Shown here piece after piece: positions 51,014 through 62,700 of a stretch of 64,000 bases of DNA (positions are counted from its first letter, which is position 1; each line of letters opens with the position of its first letter). The stretch is taken from positions 6,377,501 through 6,441,500 of the forward strand of contig NZ_CP035490.1 in NCBI RefSeq assembly GCF_004135205.1. Direction: 5' to 3'. A program made the position numbers and the translations under genes. The notes beneath the pieces are model-generated. The model was not told the DNA's origin, did not search any database, and worked only from the letters and a program-made list of their open reading frames with translations. The stretch comes from Hahella sp. KA22. Lineage in GTDB: Bacteria > Pseudomonadota > Gammaproteobacteria > Pseudomonadales > Oleiphilaceae.

Positions 51014-52354
51014 ATGTTGGAAAAAGTGCTTATCGCCAACCGAGGCGAAATTGCGTTACGCATCCTGCGCGCCTGCAAAGAGTTAGGCATTAATACCGTA
51101 GCGGTGCACTCAAGCGTGGATCGCGACCTGATGCATGTACGGCTGGCGGACGAGTCGGTTTGTATCGGCCCGAACAGCCCCACAGACAGCTACCTGAATA
51201 TCCCCGCCATTATCAGCGCGGCGGAAGTGACTGACAGCGTGGGTATTCACCCGGGCTACGGCTTTCTGGCGGAAAACGCCGATTTCGCCGAGCAGGTGGA
51301 GAAAAGCGGCTTCGTCTTTATCGGTCCCAAGCCAGACACTATTCGCTTGATGGGCAACAAAGTCTCCGCCATCCAGGCCATGCGCAAAGCGGGCGTGCCG
51401 ACAGTACCGGGCTCTGACGGCCCCATCACTGAAGACAAAGAACGTACGCTGGAAGTCGCTCGTAAAATCGGCTATCCAGTCATCATCAAGGCCGCTTCCG
51501 GCGGCGGCGGACGCGGTATGCAGGTGGTCAACAGCGAAGCTGCGCTGCTTAACGCGATTCAGTTGACGCAAAGCGAAGCCAAGGCCGCTTTTGGCGACCC
51601 CACTGTTTATTTAGAGAAGTTCCTCGACCGTCCCCGCCACATTGAAGTACAGGTTTTGGCCGACGGACAGGGCAACGTCATCCACCTGGGCGACCGCGAC
51701 TGCTCCCTGCAGCGCCGCCACCAGAAAGTTCTAGAAGAAGCCCCCGCGCCGGACGTTGATCCTGAAGCCCGCGCCGCCACGCTGAACTCCTGTGTGCAGG
51801 CCTGTCTGGACATCGGCTACCGAGGCGCCGGGACGTTCGAGTTCCTGTACCAGGACGGACGTTTTTACTTCATTGAGATGAACACGCGCGTTCAGGTTGA
51901 ACATCCTGTTTCAGAGATGATCACCGGCGTCGATATCGTGAAAGAACAGTTGCGCATCGCCGCGGGCATGCCCCTGTCCATCAAGCAGGAAGACATCCAG
52001 TTCCGCGGTCACGCCATCGAGTGCCGCATCAACGCGGAAGATCCACGAACCTTCGCACCCAGTCCCGGGACCGTAACGCATTACCACGCCCCAGGCGGCA
52101 ACGGCGTGCGTGTTGACTCCCATTTATATAGCGGATATAAGGTTCCCCCTTATTACGACTCACTGATCGGCAAGGTGATTTGCTGGGGCTCCAACCGCAA
52201 CAACGCGCTGGATCGCATGAACAATGCTCTGGATGAAATGCTGGTGGAAGGCATCAAAACCAACATTCCTCTGCACCGCCGGTTAGTGACCGACGCAGGC
52301 GTACGCCGTATGGAGTACACCATTCACTATCTGGAAAAGCTGTTAAAAGCTTGA
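51014..52354 (+). CDS. accC: acetyl-CoA carboxylase biotin carboxylase subunit
   Basis: AccC carboxylates the biotin of AccB with ATP and bicarbonate. The 446-residue ATP-grasp protein begins [21 protein letters not shown]159 and the glycine-rich loop GGGGRGM at 163-169 bind ATP, and [14 protein letters not shown] carries metal and catalytic residues. It is 91 bases downstream of accB and 14 bases upstream of prmA. Confidence 0.98.
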   Translation: MLEKVLIANRGEIALRILRACKELGINTVAVHSSVDRDLMHVRLADESVCIGPNSPTDSYLNIPAIISAAEVTDSVGIHPGYGFLAENADFAEQVEKSGFVFIGPKPDTIRLMGNKVSAIQAMRKAGVPTVPGSDGPITEDKERTLEVARKIGYPVIIKAASGGGGRGMQVVNSEAALLNAIQLTQSEAKAAFGDPTVYLEKFLDRPRHIEVQVLADGQGNVIHLGDRDCSLQRRHQKVLEEAPAPDVDPEARAATLNSCVQACLDIGYRGAGTFEFLYQDGRFYFIEMNTRVQVEHPVSEMITGVDIVKEQLRIAAGMPLSIKQEDIQFRGHAIECRINAEDPRTFAPSPGTVTHYHAPGGNGVRVDSHLYSGYKVPPYYDSLIGKVICWGSNRNNALDRMNNALDEMLVEGIKTNIPLHRRLVTDAGVRRMEYTIHYLEKLLKA

Positions 52355-52368
52355 TTTGAGGAACACAT

Positions 52369-53247
52369 GTGTCCTGGTTACAAGTAAAAGTCTTAACTGA
52401 TGAAGCCGGGGCGGCCGCTCTGGAGCAGATTTTCGAGGGCCTTGGCGCCCTCTCCGTCACCATGCTCGACGCCGCCGACGATCCTGTTCTTGAACCTGAC
52501 CTTGGAACCACTCCCCTGTGGCGCAACACTCAGGTCGTTGCGCTTTTCAGCGCTGACACCAGCGCAGAAATGGTCCGTGAGCAATTGGAACGCAAACAGA
52601 TTGCAGCGGCGGATATTGAGTGCGAAGTCATTGAAGACCGCGACTGGGAAAGAGAGTGGATGACCCACTTCCACCCCATGCGCTTTGGCTCCCGGCTTTG
52701 GATTTGTCCAAGCTGGGGAGAGCCCGAAGATCCAAACGGCGTCAACTTATTACTCGACCCCGGTTTGGCTTTTGGCACCGGCACCCACCCCACGACCGCG
52801 CTTTGCCTCACATGGCTGGATAGCCAGAAGCTGCAAGGCAAGCAGGTTATCGATTTTGGTTGCGGCTCCGGCGTCCTTGCCATCGCAGCCTTGTTGCTGG
52901 GAGCGGACCACGCCACCGGCACGGATATCGACCCGCAAGCTTTGGAAGCCAGCCGCGACAACGCCGAGCGCAATAGCGTCAGCGAAGGTCTGACTCTGCA
53001 CTTCCCGGAGCAAATGCCGGAGATGCGGGCGGAAGTCGTTATCGCCAATATCCTGGCGAATCCCTTGATCAGTCTGGCGCCCAAACTGGCCGCGCTTACC
53101 CTGCCCGGCGGCTCTATCGCTCTGTCCGGCATACTGAAAGATCAGGAAGAAGCCGTGGCGGAAGCCTATCGCAATTACTTCGAACTGGACCCCACCGAGT
53201 ACAAAGAGGACTGGGTCCTGATCAGCGGTAGACGCTTGCCATATTGA
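52369..53247 (+). CDS. prmA: ribosomal protein L11 methyltransferase
   Basis: PrmA trimethylates L11 at several sites. The 292-residue protein has an N-terminal substrate-recognition domain ([12 protein letters not shown]), a linker helix with DRDWEREW, and the SAM-binding [18 protein letters not shown] beginning at D162, followed by NILANPL. The start is a GTG at 52369 preceded by GAGGAA; an ATG two bases earlier is out of frame. It completes the aroQ-accB-accC-prmA cluster. Confidence 0.96.
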   Translation: MSWLQVKVLTDEAGAAALEQIFEGLGALSVTMLDAADDPVLEPDLGTTPLWRNTQVVALFSADTSAEMVREQLERKQIAAADIECEVIEDRDWEREWMTHFHPMRFGSRLWICPSWGEPEDPNGVNLLLDPGLAFGTGTHPTTALCLTWLDSQKLQGKQVIDFGCGSGVLAIAALLLGADHATGTDIDPQALEASRDNAERNSVSEGLTLHFPEQMPEMRAEVVIANILANPLISLAPKLAALTLPGGSIALSGILKDQEEAVAEAYRNYFELDPTEYKEDWVLISGRRLPY

Positions 53248-53255
53248 TCGCCAAT

Positions 53256-53278
53256 CCGGCGTTTTTTCAAGACGCCGG
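53256..53278 (+). terminator. hairpin downstream of prmA
   Basis: CCGGCGT (53256-53262) and ACGCCGG (53272-53278) pair around TTTTTCAAG, just past the prmA stop. There is no T run after it. Confidence 0.5.
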
Positions 53279-53479
53279 TTAGCCACTCCCGCGATAGACA
53301 GCCCCCCTTCGCTAGGCGACAATGGAGCGCGAAGTTGCTCTTGCAAATAGGGAACAATTCATTCATTTTTAAACAACTTTGCGAATGTGCGACAATCTCG
53401 GCGCCCCATTTGCTAGAACACCCCTAACATAGAGTTGGTCTACATTTAACTACTGACGCAGTTTTTTCCAGGAGGCGTT

Positions 53480-54832
53480 TTGCTCACTCGCTGCCCACAT
53501 TGCGCTGCAAGTTTCAGGGTTACTGATAAACAGCTGCAAGCCGCCCATGGCAAAGTAAGATGCGGCGCTTGCATGAAGGTATTCAACGCAGCGGAGCATT
53601 TGATGTCTGACAGCGCTCCAGCGCATGTGGACCCAACTCCCGTTAAAGCGCCACCTCCCAGACCAGCCAGACAATCGACAGCGGCTCCCGCGCCGAAAGC
53701 AGCGGCAAAGCCCAAAGTTGAGCCCAGCGTAAAAGAAAGCGCTGCAAAAGCCTCTTCTTCAATTATCACACCGCTCACAGCGATGGACCCAGACGACGAT
53801 CTTGGCGATCTGACTGACGCGTTAGTCGCCGCGGGGGACGATGATGACGAGTTCATATTTCAGGATAACCCGGAAGAGGACAAAGACGACGAAGGCTATT
53901 CCGGCGGCATGTTTGATCAGAGTGAATTGAGCGACAGCTTCAGGGAGCTTGATCGAGGCGGTTCCAGCGCCAAACGGGAATTTGAAACGCCGGATGAACC
54001 GGAAGAAGAGGAAGCCACTGACGAAAGCTGGGCCGAACAGATGCTGCGTGAGCTAGAGCGCCCAGGACAAGCACCTCCTCCACCGCCCGTTCAGGAACCA
54101 AAGCAAGAAGTTAAAAAGGCAGCGCCCAAAGAGGCGTTGAAAGTCGAGCCGACTCCACCGCCCAAACCAGAGCCGGCGCCCCTCCCCGCTGCACCGGAGC
54201 CAGAACCGGAATACGAGAACTATCCTGAGTTTGAAGCGCCCATGCACGCGGAGCCTCCCTCCCAATTCCACGGGTTACGCGCAGAACCGATCAGTATCGA
54301 TCACTCATATGAGCAAAAAGCGTCACCCGGCGTTTTAAGCAAAATCATGTGGACCTTCGCCAACCTGTTGTTGGTGGTGTTCCTGGTTTCACAGTTGGCG
54401 TGGTTCCATTTCGATAAGCTGGCCCGCTATGACCAACTGCGCCCCTGGTACGCCAAGGCATGCGAAGTCATCGGCTGCACCCTGCCTTCTCTATATGACG
54501 TGGGCCAGATTCGTAGTCAGAACCTGGTGGTGCGCAGTCACCCATTGGTTAACAAGGCGCTGATCATTGACGCTATCATCACCAATCAAGCCAGTTTTGC
54601 GCAGCCCTTCCCAAATATTTCGCTGAACTTTTCAGACATTAATAACAACGTCATTGCCCATCGCATTTTCACGCCGCTTGAGTATCTGTCCGGTGAAGCC
54701 AAGGACATGACGCAAATGCCGTCGGGCGCGCCTGTACATATCACTCTGGAAATCCTTGATCCAGGCAAGCAGGCGGTCAATTACACTCTCGACTTCATCT
54801 CTGCATTATCCGGCCCGGCGCCCACCCAATAG
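53480..54832 (+). CDS. zinc-ribbon DUF3426 membrane protein
   Basis: A 450-residue protein starting at TTG behind a perfect AGGAGG six bases upstream. It opens with an MJ0042-type zinc ribbon (C5-P-H-C8 and C28-G-A-C31). A very long linker follows, acidic and proline-rich. A membrane segment (about 290-312, TFANLLLVVFLVSQLAWF) and a C-terminal DUF3426 domain complete it. The zinc ribbon therefore lies in the cytoplasm and DUF3426 outside. It sits between prmA and dusB-fis as in Pseudomonas. Function unknown. Confidence 0.85.
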   Translation: MLTRCPHCAASFRVTDKQLQAAHGKVRCGACMKVFNAAEHLMSDSAPAHVDPTPVKAPPPRPARQSTAAPAPKAAAKPKVEPSVKESAAKASSSIITPLTAMDPDDDLGDLTDALVAAGDDDDEFIFQDNPEEDKDDEGYSGGMFDQSELSDSFRELDRGGSSAKREFETPDEPEEEEATDESWAEQMLRELERPGQAPPPPPVQEPKQEVKKAAPKEALKVEPTPPPKPEPAPLPAAPEPEPEYENYPEFEAPMHAEPPSQFHGLRAEPISIDHSYEQKASPGVLSKIMWTFANLLLVVFLVSQLAWFHFDKLARYDQLRPWYAKACEVIGCTLPSLYDVGQIRSQNLVVRSHPLVNKALIIDAIITNQASFAQPFPNISLNFSDINNNVIAHRIFTPLEYLSGEAKDMTQMPSGAPVHITLEILDPGKQAVNYTLDFISALSGPAPTQ

Positions 54833-55088
54833 AAAGGCGCCGGAAGCTACAAGCCACTGCAATTAAAACCGATAGAAACAAGCGCGATTTGGACTTGACT
54901 CGGTGGCCAAGTTCTAGAAATAGGCCATTTAACCTATACGCCTCGTCGTTATGATTAACGAATGATCAACATATTGAGATTTGGGATAAAAAATACTCTA
55001 TTTTTAAAATTTCAAGTCTTTCCCGGCATTAATCATCTGAGTATCATAGGCACCCCTATCCAGGGCGAACACTTTTTAGTCATTTCTT

Positions 55089-56099
55089 ATGACCAGAGCG
55101 GAAGCGGCCGTGAAAATTGGACCCTATGAGTTGCGTAACAATTTGATACTGGCCCCGATGGCTGGAGTGACCGACCGCCCCTTCCGGCTGCTATGCCGTA
55201 GTCTGGGCGCAGGCCTTGCAGTATCGGAAATGATGGCTGCGAATCCGGATCTGCGAGACACCCGAAAATCCAGATTACGTATGGATCACGACGGCGAAGG
55301 CGAGCCCATTGCGGTGCAAATCGCCGGCGCCGAGCCGGAGATGTTGGCCGAAGCGGCGAGATACAACGTCGAACATGGCGCGCAAATCATCGATATCAAC
55401 ATGGGTTGTCCCGCTAAAAAGGTCTGCAACAAAGCGGCAGGCTCAGCTTTGTTACGAGATGAAGCCCTGGTGAAAGATATATTGACGGCTGTGGTAAGCG
55501 CTGTCTCTGTGCCGGTGACATTGAAAATACGCACCGGATGGAGTCGGCAAAGCCGGAACGGGGTGACTGTCGCCCGCATTGCGCAGGATTGCGGCATACA
55601 ATCACTCGCTGTGCACGGCAGAACCCGCGAGTGCAAATACGAGGGAACGGCGGAGTACGACACTATAGCTGAGATCAAACAGAGCGTTTCCATTCCGGTG
55701 GTGGCCAACGGCGATATTACCTGTGTTGAGCAAGCCAGGCATGTGCTGGATTACACCGGCGTCGACGCTTTGATGATCGGCAGAGGAGCACAGGGGCGTC
55801 CCTGGATTTTCCGTGAAATCGAACACTTTATCGCTACCGGAGAGCGCTTACCGGAACCGCCAATGGATGAGATTAAGCAGATACTCATCGGTCATATTAA
55901 CGCGTTACACGAGTTTTATGGTGACTACCAAGGCGTCCGCATCGCACGCAAGCATGTGGGCTGGTATCTGCAAACCGCAAATATTGGGGCCATTTTCAAG
56001 TCACAATTTAATCGTTTAAACGATGCTCAAGCGCAGCTGGATGAACTCCATCACTTTTTTGAGCATCTGAGTATTGAAGGAGAGGAAAAAGCCGCATGA
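55089..56099 (+). CDS. dusB: tRNA-dihydrouridine synthase B
   Basis: DusB reduces uridine in the tRNA D-loop using FMN and NADPH. The protein has the [13 protein letters not shown] signature and catalytic C107 in [21 protein letters not shown] and [12 protein letters not shown] are also visible. The ATG at 55089 gives 336 residues with a weak ribosome site. The GTG at 55110 begins [12 protein letters not shown], closer to E. coli DusB, and cannot be excluded. The gene overlaps fis by four bases, the usual dusB-fis operon. Upstream 256 bases are AT-rich and hold no gene. Confidence 0.95.
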   Translation: MTRAEAAVKIGPYELRNNLILAPMAGVTDRPFRLLCRSLGAGLAVSEMMAANPDLRDTRKSRLRMDHDGEGEPIAVQIAGAEPEMLAEAARYNVEHGAQIIDINMGCPAKKVCNKAAGSALLRDEALVKDILTAVVSAVSVPVTLKIRTGWSRQSRNGVTVARIAQDCGIQSLAVHGRTRECKYEGTAEYDTIAEIKQSVSIPVVANGDITCVEQARHVLDYTGVDALMIGRGAQGRPWIFREIEHFIATGERLPEPPMDEIKQILIGHINALHEFYGDYQGVRIARKHVGWYLQTANIGAIFKSQFNRLNDAQAQLDELHHFFEHLSIEGEEKAA

Positions 56100-56404
56100 C
56101 TACAGAATCTATCGTTACAACAGAAACCGGTTCTGGAGCTAATAATTTACTGACCGTGGAGCAGTCGGCCACTCAAACCATGACTTTGCGCGATAGCGTT
56201 GATCAAGCGCTGGCGAACTACTTCGCGCAACTGGACGGAGCTCCCGTCAAAGACGTCTATCAAATGGTGCTTTCCGAAGTTGAAGCTCCCCTGCTTGAGC
56301 AGGTGCTGAAATACACCCGCAACAACCAGACCAAGGCTTCTGTCCTGCTGGGCTTGAACCGCGGCACGCTGCGCAAGAAGCTGAAGCAGTACGATCTGCT
56401 GTAA
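56096..56404 (+). CDS. fis: nucleoid protein Fis
   Basis: Fis is a small DNA-bending protein that shapes the nucleoid and activates rRNA genes during growth. The 102-residue protein has a flexible N-terminal arm, dimerisation helices ([36 protein letters not shown]) and the C-terminal helix-turn-helix [19 protein letters not shown]. Translation is coupled to dusB. A strong terminator follows. Confidence 0.97.
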   Translation: MTTESIVTTETGSGANNLLTVEQSATQTMTLRDSVDQALANYFAQLDGAPVKDVYQMVLSEVEAPLLEQVLKYTRNNQTKASVLLGLNRGTLRKKLKQYDLL

Positions 56405-56425
56405 TCGCTGAATCACACATCTTTT

Positions 56426-56495
56426 AAGAGAGGGCTCGCCGACATTTCTCATCCAACTCTGAAATGTCCGGTACAAGAGCCCTCTTTTGTTTTTT
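56426..56495 (+). terminator. two-tier terminator after fis
   Basis: An outer stem AGAGGGCTC (56429-56437)/GAGCCCTCT (56477-56485) encloses an inner stem GACATTTC (56441-56448)/GAAATGTC (56461-56468). It is followed by TTTGTTTTTT. It separates dusB-fis from purH. Confidence 0.88.
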
Positions 56496-56588
56496 GCGCA
56501 ACAGGCTAAGCTTTTTTACGCTAGGGTCTGTTGGCGTTTCGGTAACTGACCCTGATAATTCTGCACTAAGGCAAGAGATCAACTTATC

Positions 56589-58166
56589 ATGTCCAGCCCA
56601 GATAATGTGAAGATCAAACGAGCGCTCATCAGCGTTTCCGATAAATCCGGCATCGTCGAATTCGCCAAATCCCTGGCTGATCTCGGCGTGGAAATCCTGT
56701 CCACCGGCGGTACGTATAAATTATTGCAGCAGGAATCCGTCCCGGTGCGTGAAGTCTCTGACTACACCGGCTTCCCGGAAATGATGGACGGACGAGTGAA
56801 AACGCTGCACCCCAAAGTACATGGCGGCATTCTGGGCCGTCGCGGTCAGGACGACGCAGTCATGGCGGAGCATGACATCGCGCAAATCGATCTGGTGGTC
56901 GTCAATCTATATCCTTTCGAAGCCACCATCGCCCGCCCCAATTGCTCACTGGTGGATGCGATTGAAAATATCGACATCGGCGGGCCGACAATGGTGCGTT
57001 CTGCGGCGAAAAACCATAAAGATGTCGCGATTGTGGTTAATCCTTCCGATTACGATGGCATTGTCGCCGAGTTGCAGGCGAATGGCGGCGCGCTGGCCTT
57101 CTCTCGCCGTTTTGATCTCGCTGTTAAAGCGTTTGAGCACACTTCCGCCTACGATGGGGCCATCGCCAATTATCTCGGCCTGAAGGTTCAGAGTGAAGAA
57201 AGCGCTTATCCGCGCACGCTTAACCAGCAGTTCATTAAAAAGCAGGATCTCCGTTATGGTGAGAACCCTCACCAAAGCGCCGCCTTTTATGTTGAAGCGA
57301 ACGCTCGTGAGGCCTCAGTCTCCACCGCCACGCAACTGCAGGGCAAGGAGCTGTCTTATAACAATATCGCCGATACAGACGCGGCGCTGGAGTGCGTGAA
57401 GCCGTTCGCCGACGCCGCCTGCGTTATCGTCAAACACGCCAATCCATGCGGCGTCGCCATCGGCGTAGACATCAAACAAGCCTACGAGCTGGCTTATGCG
57501 ACGGATCCCACCTCCGCTTTCGGCGGCATCATCGCCTTTAATCGCGAGCTGGACGCCGACACCGCGCAGGCGATTATTTCCCGTCAGTTCGTGGAAGTGA
57601 TCATCGCGCCAAAAGTCAGCGAAGGCGCACGCGCCGCGCTGTCCGCCAAGACCAATGTCCGCGTGCTGGAATGCGGAGCATTCCAGGGCGAACGCCTCAG
57701 CGCCTTCGACTTCAAGCGCGTTACTGGCGGCTTGCTGGTGCAGGACCGCGATCTGGGCATGGTGAATATGGATGCGCTGAAAATGGTGACGGATCGCGCG
57801 CCAACGGAACAGGAGCTGAACGACCTGTTGTTCGCCTGGGAAGTCGCCAAGTTCGTGAAGTCCAACGCAATCGTTTACGCCAAAAGTGGACGCACTATCG
57901 GCATCGGCGCCGGCCAGATGAGCCGTGTCTACAGCGCCAAGATCGCCGGTATCAAAGCAGCGGATGAGAACCTGGAAGTCAAAGGTTCGGTCATGGCTTC
58001 AGACGCCTTCTTCCCATTCCGGGATAGTGTTGATGCGGCGGCGGCGGCCGGCATTACGGCGATCATTCAGCCCGGCGGCTCCATGCGCGACCAGGAAGTG
58101 ATCGACGCGGCCAATGAACACGGCATCGCCATGGTGTTCACCGGCATGCGCCATTTCCGACACTAA
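56589..58166 (+). CDS. purH: bifunctional AICAR transformylase / IMP cyclohydrolase
   Basis: PurH performs the last two steps of IMP synthesis. The 525-residue protein has an N-terminal cyclohydrolase domain ([37 protein letters not shown]) and a C-terminal transformylase domain with [29 protein letters not shown] and [14 protein letters not shown]. Length matches E. coli. The purH-purD order is conserved. Confidence 0.98.
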   Translation: MSSPDNVKIKRALISVSDKSGIVEFAKSLADLGVEILSTGGTYKLLQQESVPVREVSDYTGFPEMMDGRVKTLHPKVHGGILGRRGQDDAVMAEHDIAQIDLVVVNLYPFEATIARPNCSLVDAIENIDIGGPTMVRSAAKNHKDVAIVVNPSDYDGIVAELQANGGALAFSRRFDLAVKAFEHTSAYDGAIANYLGLKVQSEESAYPRTLNQQFIKKQDLRYGENPHQSAAFYVEANAREASVSTATQLQGKELSYNNIADTDAALECVKPFADAACVIVKHANPCGVAIGVDIKQAYELAYATDPTSAFGGIIAFNRELDADTAQAIISRQFVEVIIAPKVSEGARAALSAKTNVRVLECGAFQGERLSAFDFKRVTGGLLVQDRDLGMVNMDALKMVTDRAPTEQELNDLLFAWEVAKFVKSNAIVYAKSGRTIGIGAGQMSRVYSAKIAGIKAADENLEVKGSVMASDAFFPFRDSVDAAAAAGITAIIQPGGSMRDQEVIDAANEHGIAMVFTGMRHFRH

Positions 58167-58176
58167 TTCCGCACCT

Positions 58177-58236
58177 GCGGCTACCCGCGTCCGTGTAGCC
58201 GCTAAACCTCAATTATCGCGGAGCGTCAGGCTCCGC
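58177..58236 (+). other. tandem hairpins between purH and purD
   Basis: GCGGCTAC/GTAGCCGC (58177-58202, loop of ten) and GCGGAGC/GCTCCGC (58218-58236, loop of five) fill most of the 91-base spacer. No T run follows, so RNA stability or partial pausing is more likely than termination. Confidence 0.5.
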
Positions 58237-58257
58237 TCGCAAATGTGGAGCAAACAG

Positions 58258-59556
58258 ATGAATGTTTTGGTCATCGGCAGCGGCGGCCGGGAACACGCCC
58301 TGGCCTGGAAAGCGGCGCAGGCGAATTATGTAAACACCGTATTTGTCGCGCCCGGCAACGCCGGCACAGCTCTGGAGCCCAAACTGGAAAACGTGGCGAT
58401 TGATGTGCTTGATTTTGACGCGCTGATCGCTTTCGCCAAAGACAACCAGGTGGAGCTCACCATCGTGGGCCCGGAAGCCCCTCTGGTGGCGGGCGTTGTA
58501 AACCGCTTCCAGAAGGAAGGTTTGCGGATCTTCGGCCCATCTCAGGGCGCCGCGCAACTGGAAGGCTCAAAAGCCTTTACTAAAGATTTTCTGGCCCGCC
58601 ACAACATTCCTACCGCCGCCTACCAAAGCTTCACCGAGATTGAACCCGCCCTCGCCTACCTGCGCGAACAGGGCGCTCCGATCGTGGTCAAGGCGGACGG
58701 CCTTGCCGCAGGCAAAGGCGTTATCGTTGCGATGACGCTGGAAGAAGCGGAAGACGCCGTACGGGATATGCTGGCTGACGCCAAATTCGGCGACGCGGGA
58801 CACCGCGTGGTGATTGAGGAGTTCCTGGAAGGTGAAGAAGCCAGCTTCATCGTGATGGTGGATGGCGAACACGTGTTGCCCATGGCCACCAGTCAGGATC
58901 ACAAACGCGTAGGCGACGGCGACACCGGTCCCAACACTGGCGGCATGGGCGCTTATTCCCCTGCCCCGGTCGTTACTGACAGCGTCCATGAACGCATCAT
59001 GCGCGAAGTGATTTATCCCACCGTGCAGGGCATGGCGCAGGAAGGCAACGACTATGTAGGCTTCCTGTACGCGGGCTTGATGATCAACGCCGAAGGCGCG
59101 CCTAAGGTCATTGAGTACAACTGCCGTTTCGGCGACCCTGAAACTCAACCCATCATGATGCGCATGCAGTCGGATCTGGTTGAGCTGTGCATCGCCGCCA
59201 CACAAGGCGCGCTGGACAGCCAGACATCGGAGTGGGATGCACGCGCCGCCGTAGGCGTCGTATTGGCTGCTGGCGGATATCCTGACAGCTATGCTAAAGG
59301 CGCCGTCATTTCCGGCCTGGAAAACGCTGACCGGTCTGACGCCAAGGTGTTCCACGCCGGGACGACCATGCGTGACGGCCAAGTGGTCACTCAAGGCGGA
59401 CGCGTTCTGTGCGCCACCGCACTAGGCGCCGACGTCACCGAAGCGCAACAAAAAGCCTATGAGCAGGTCGCCCGTATCGACTGGCAGGATATGTACTACC
59501 GTAAAGATATCGCTTACCGCGCTATCGCCCGGGAGCAGGCGAGCAAGAACGCCTGA
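58258..59556 (+). CDS. purD: phosphoribosylamine-glycine ligase
   Basis: PurD joins phosphoribosylamine and glycine with ATP, the second step of purine synthesis. The 432-residue ATP-grasp protein begins MNVLVIGSGGREHALAWK at 58258; the frame is open to 58114 inside purH, which I reject. GPEAPLVAG, KADGLAAGKGV, NTGGMGAYSP and EYNCRFGDPETQ are all present. It follows purH after two hairpins. Confidence 0.97.
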   Translation: MNVLVIGSGGREHALAWKAAQANYVNTVFVAPGNAGTALEPKLENVAIDVLDFDALIAFAKDNQVELTIVGPEAPLVAGVVNRFQKEGLRIFGPSQGAAQLEGSKAFTKDFLARHNIPTAAYQSFTEIEPALAYLREQGAPIVVKADGLAAGKGVIVAMTLEEAEDAVRDMLADAKFGDAGHRVVIEEFLEGEEASFIVMVDGEHVLPMATSQDHKRVGDGDTGPNTGGMGAYSPAPVVTDSVHERIMREVIYPTVQGMAQEGNDYVGFLYAGLMINAEGAPKVIEYNCRFGDPETQPIMMRMQSDLVELCIAATQGALDSQTSEWDARAAVGVVLAAGGYPDSYAKGAVISGLENADRSDAKVFHAGTTMRDGQVVTQGGRVLCATALGADVTEAQQKAYEQVARIDWQDMYYRKDIAYRAIAREQASKNA

Positions 59557-59565
59557 TTCTATTTT

Positions 59566-59591
59566 TTCGGCGGCGGATATTCGTCGCCGAA
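59566..59591 (+). terminator. hairpin downstream of purD
   Basis: A ten-pair stem with one G-T wobble (59566-59575 and 59582-59591) surrounds GATATT, ten bases past the purD stop. No long T run follows. The rest of the 216-base spacer holds no gene that I can see. Confidence 0.55.
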
Positions 59592-59772
59592 TTCCTTCCT
59601 TTATAAATCCGCCGCGATTTCCAATACTTAACGCCCCTTCCCCGTTGCGTTCGCATGACCATGCGGCCGCCAGCCCATTTTTCGCGCCCGCGAGCCTTGG
59701 ATATATTGAATAAGCTGGCCTATTCTTTTGAGACCGACTGAGAGATTTCAGGGCTTATAAGGACTAAGATGG

Positions 59773-62700
59773 ATGCCGAAGAACACAAGGAACAGCGGAC
59801 GGCGCGCCGTAAAAGGTCCTTTTCTCGCCGTACCTCATGAAGCCCGTTTTCAGTACATCCTCGACGATATTCCCGAATTGATCTGCCGCTGGAAGCCGGA
59901 TGGAGCGATCACGTATGTGAATTCGCAATATTGCCGCTACTTCGGGTCACCCAGAAATGCATTGATAGGAAAATCGATCTTTACCCTGTCGCCTTCTGAA
60001 GAGCGCAGCGCGATTCATGAACAAATGCGCCGGATTACGCAAACCTCCCCTGTCAGCCAGCAGGAGCGCAAAGCCATTGACGGAAACGGAACCCAGCGCT
60101 GGTTGTTATGGACAGATCGCGGAATATTTGACTCACAAGGACGCCTGCTGGAGTTGCAATCCATCGGTCGAGACATTACTGACAGCAGGGAAACCAATGA
60201 ACAAATAGGGTTCATGGCCAGTCTGGCGACTTTGAGCCCTCACCCCATTATGCGCGCGACCCGCGACGGCGCCATTATCTACGTCAATTACGCCGCAGCG
60301 GAGTTTCTCAAGCTATGGGAAACCGCCATTGGCGACCTCATTCCCTCAACCTGGGAGCCCACTCTGAAAAAAGTGATGGACTCAGGAAAGACAGCGACGC
60401 TGGAATTGGAGCGCAACGGCCGGCATTTTCTACTGACGTTATCCTGTGACCGCTCCGCCTCTTCCCAAGAGAAAGTCGCCAACCTTTATATCACTGACAT
60501 CAGTAAGCAGAAGCAAAATGAGGACGCACTGCGTCGCAGCGAAAGCCGCCTCGGAGCCCTGGTGTCAGCCGAGGCGGACAGTATTCTGGTCATTGATGAT
60601 GCCGGCGTCATCCGCTTCGCCAATCCGGCCGCGGAGCGAATTTTCGGCAAGCCCAAAGAGATGCTGATCGGCCAGTCATTCGGCGCTCCCTGCCTGAATG
60701 GCGACTATGCGGAAGTGGAGTTCCCCCGAGGCGGCAAGCGCATCGCGGAAATGCGGGCGCAACCAGTGCCCTGGAACGACATCCAGGCGCATCTGATTAC
60801 GTTGCATGACGTGACGGACCATCGTAAGCGCGAACATCTGCTGCAGCGACGCAACCGCACGTTGGCGGTGCTCACCGCCTGCGACCATCACTTGGTCAGA
60901 GAGAACGATGAGCGACGTTTGATTGATTCTTTCTGTCGCCAGTTGGTCGGCGTGGGACGCCATCAAACCGCCTGGTTCGGGTGGGTGGATGACGGTCGTC
61001 TGGACACCTCCAGCAAAGTCATTCTGGCTGGAGACGAGACACCGTTTACGCTAATGAAAGAGCGCCATCGTCTGGCCCTGGATGAGAATGATCCCGTGAT
61101 CCAAGCGCTTCGCGAAAACTGCTCTGTGACGCGGCATGATCTATCAGAGCTTTACAGGCTTCCTCCCAACTCGAACAGTCAGCCTTTGAGTCAGTGCATG
61201 ATCGCCTTACCCGTGGGTAAGTCCCCCGAGACGCTGGGGATAATGGTCATTTATTCAGAGTATGCAGAAGCATTCGACCACGAAGAGATCGAGTTGCTTG
61301 AACAGCTCGCGGATGATCTTTATTACGGCGTCGTCTCCCTGCGCACCCGGCATGCCCGGGAAAAAGCGGAGGAATCACTGCGCTTGCGCGATCGCGCAGT
61401 GGAGTCCACTCCCAATGGCATACTGATTCTCAATGCGCGTCGCCCCGACCTGCCGCTGGTCTACGTCAACCCTGCATTCGAGCGCATTACCGGGTATAGC
61501 AGCGGTGAAGTGGTGGGAAAAGGCCCGTTTTTTCTGCAAAGCGATATTGATGAAGACCGCCGCAGAGAGTCCCTGCATTTTTTGATTCGCAACCGGGAGG
61601 AAGGCTGCGTTCTGTTGCGCAATCAGCGTAAAGACGGGTCGCAGTTCTGGAATGAGCTGCACATCGCTCCGGTTTACGACGACCGCCGCATGCTCACTCA
61701 CTTTGTCGCCGTGATCAACGACGTCACCGAGAGCCGGCATTATCAGGAACAGCTGGAATATCAAGCCTCCCACGATGACCTGACCGGCCTGCCTAACCGC
61801 AACATGATGCGCGACCGTCTGGGTCAGGAGCTGTGGCGCGCCGCCCGCAACAAGCATAAAGTGGCTATCGTGTTTCTGGATATCGATCAGTTCAAATTGA
61901 TCAACGACAGCCTCGGCCATAACGCCGGCGACGCCATGTTAAAGGTGATCGCCAAGCGGCTTACTGGCATGGCGCGAGCCAGCGACACTGTTGTGCGCTA
62001 CGGGGGCGACGAGTTCGTCATCATTCTTCCGGATATCTCGCCGCCGGAGAAAGTCGCCAGTTTCATATCCCGGCTTATGGACGTGATCGCGCAGCCCATT
62101 CAATTGGATCATCGCGACATTCGGGTTTCCGCCAGTATCGGCGTCAGCATTTATCCGCAGGATGGCGACCATCCCGAAGTCCTGATAAAAAATGCGGATA
62201 TCGCCATGTATCTGGCCAAAGAAGAGGGCCGCAACCGCTTCCACTTCTTTACTGAAGACCTCAACAAAACCGCGATGGAGCGTCTGGATCTGGAAGTGCG
62301 ACTGCGCGCCGCCTTAGAGAAACAGCAGTTTCATCTGGAGTACCAGCCGCAAGTGGATTTGCGCAGCGGCGTTATTACCGGGGTCGAAGCACTGTTGCGC
62401 TGGCATGAACCGGAGCTGGGCGATATCCCTCCCGGTAAATTCATTCCCATTGCGGAGGAAACCGGCCTCATCGGCGCCATTGGCGAGTGGGTGCTGCACG
62501 CCGCCTGCGTACAGGCGAAAGCCTGGACTGATTTGGTCGCTCATCCGTTGACCATGTCCATCAATCTGTCAGCGAAACAACTGACCATGGCGCGTTTTGA
62601 CAGCGCCCTGCACAGCATACTCACAGACACTGGCGTGGACTGCCGCCATATCGAGATAGAGTTGACGGAAAGCGCCATCATGCGCAACGTAGATGAGATG

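Noticed and set aside
58567-59394. 275-codon minus-strand open frame opposite purD
   Set aside because: It is antisense to a complete, conserved purD and its translation has no recognisable motif; long antisense frames are common in G+C-rich genes.
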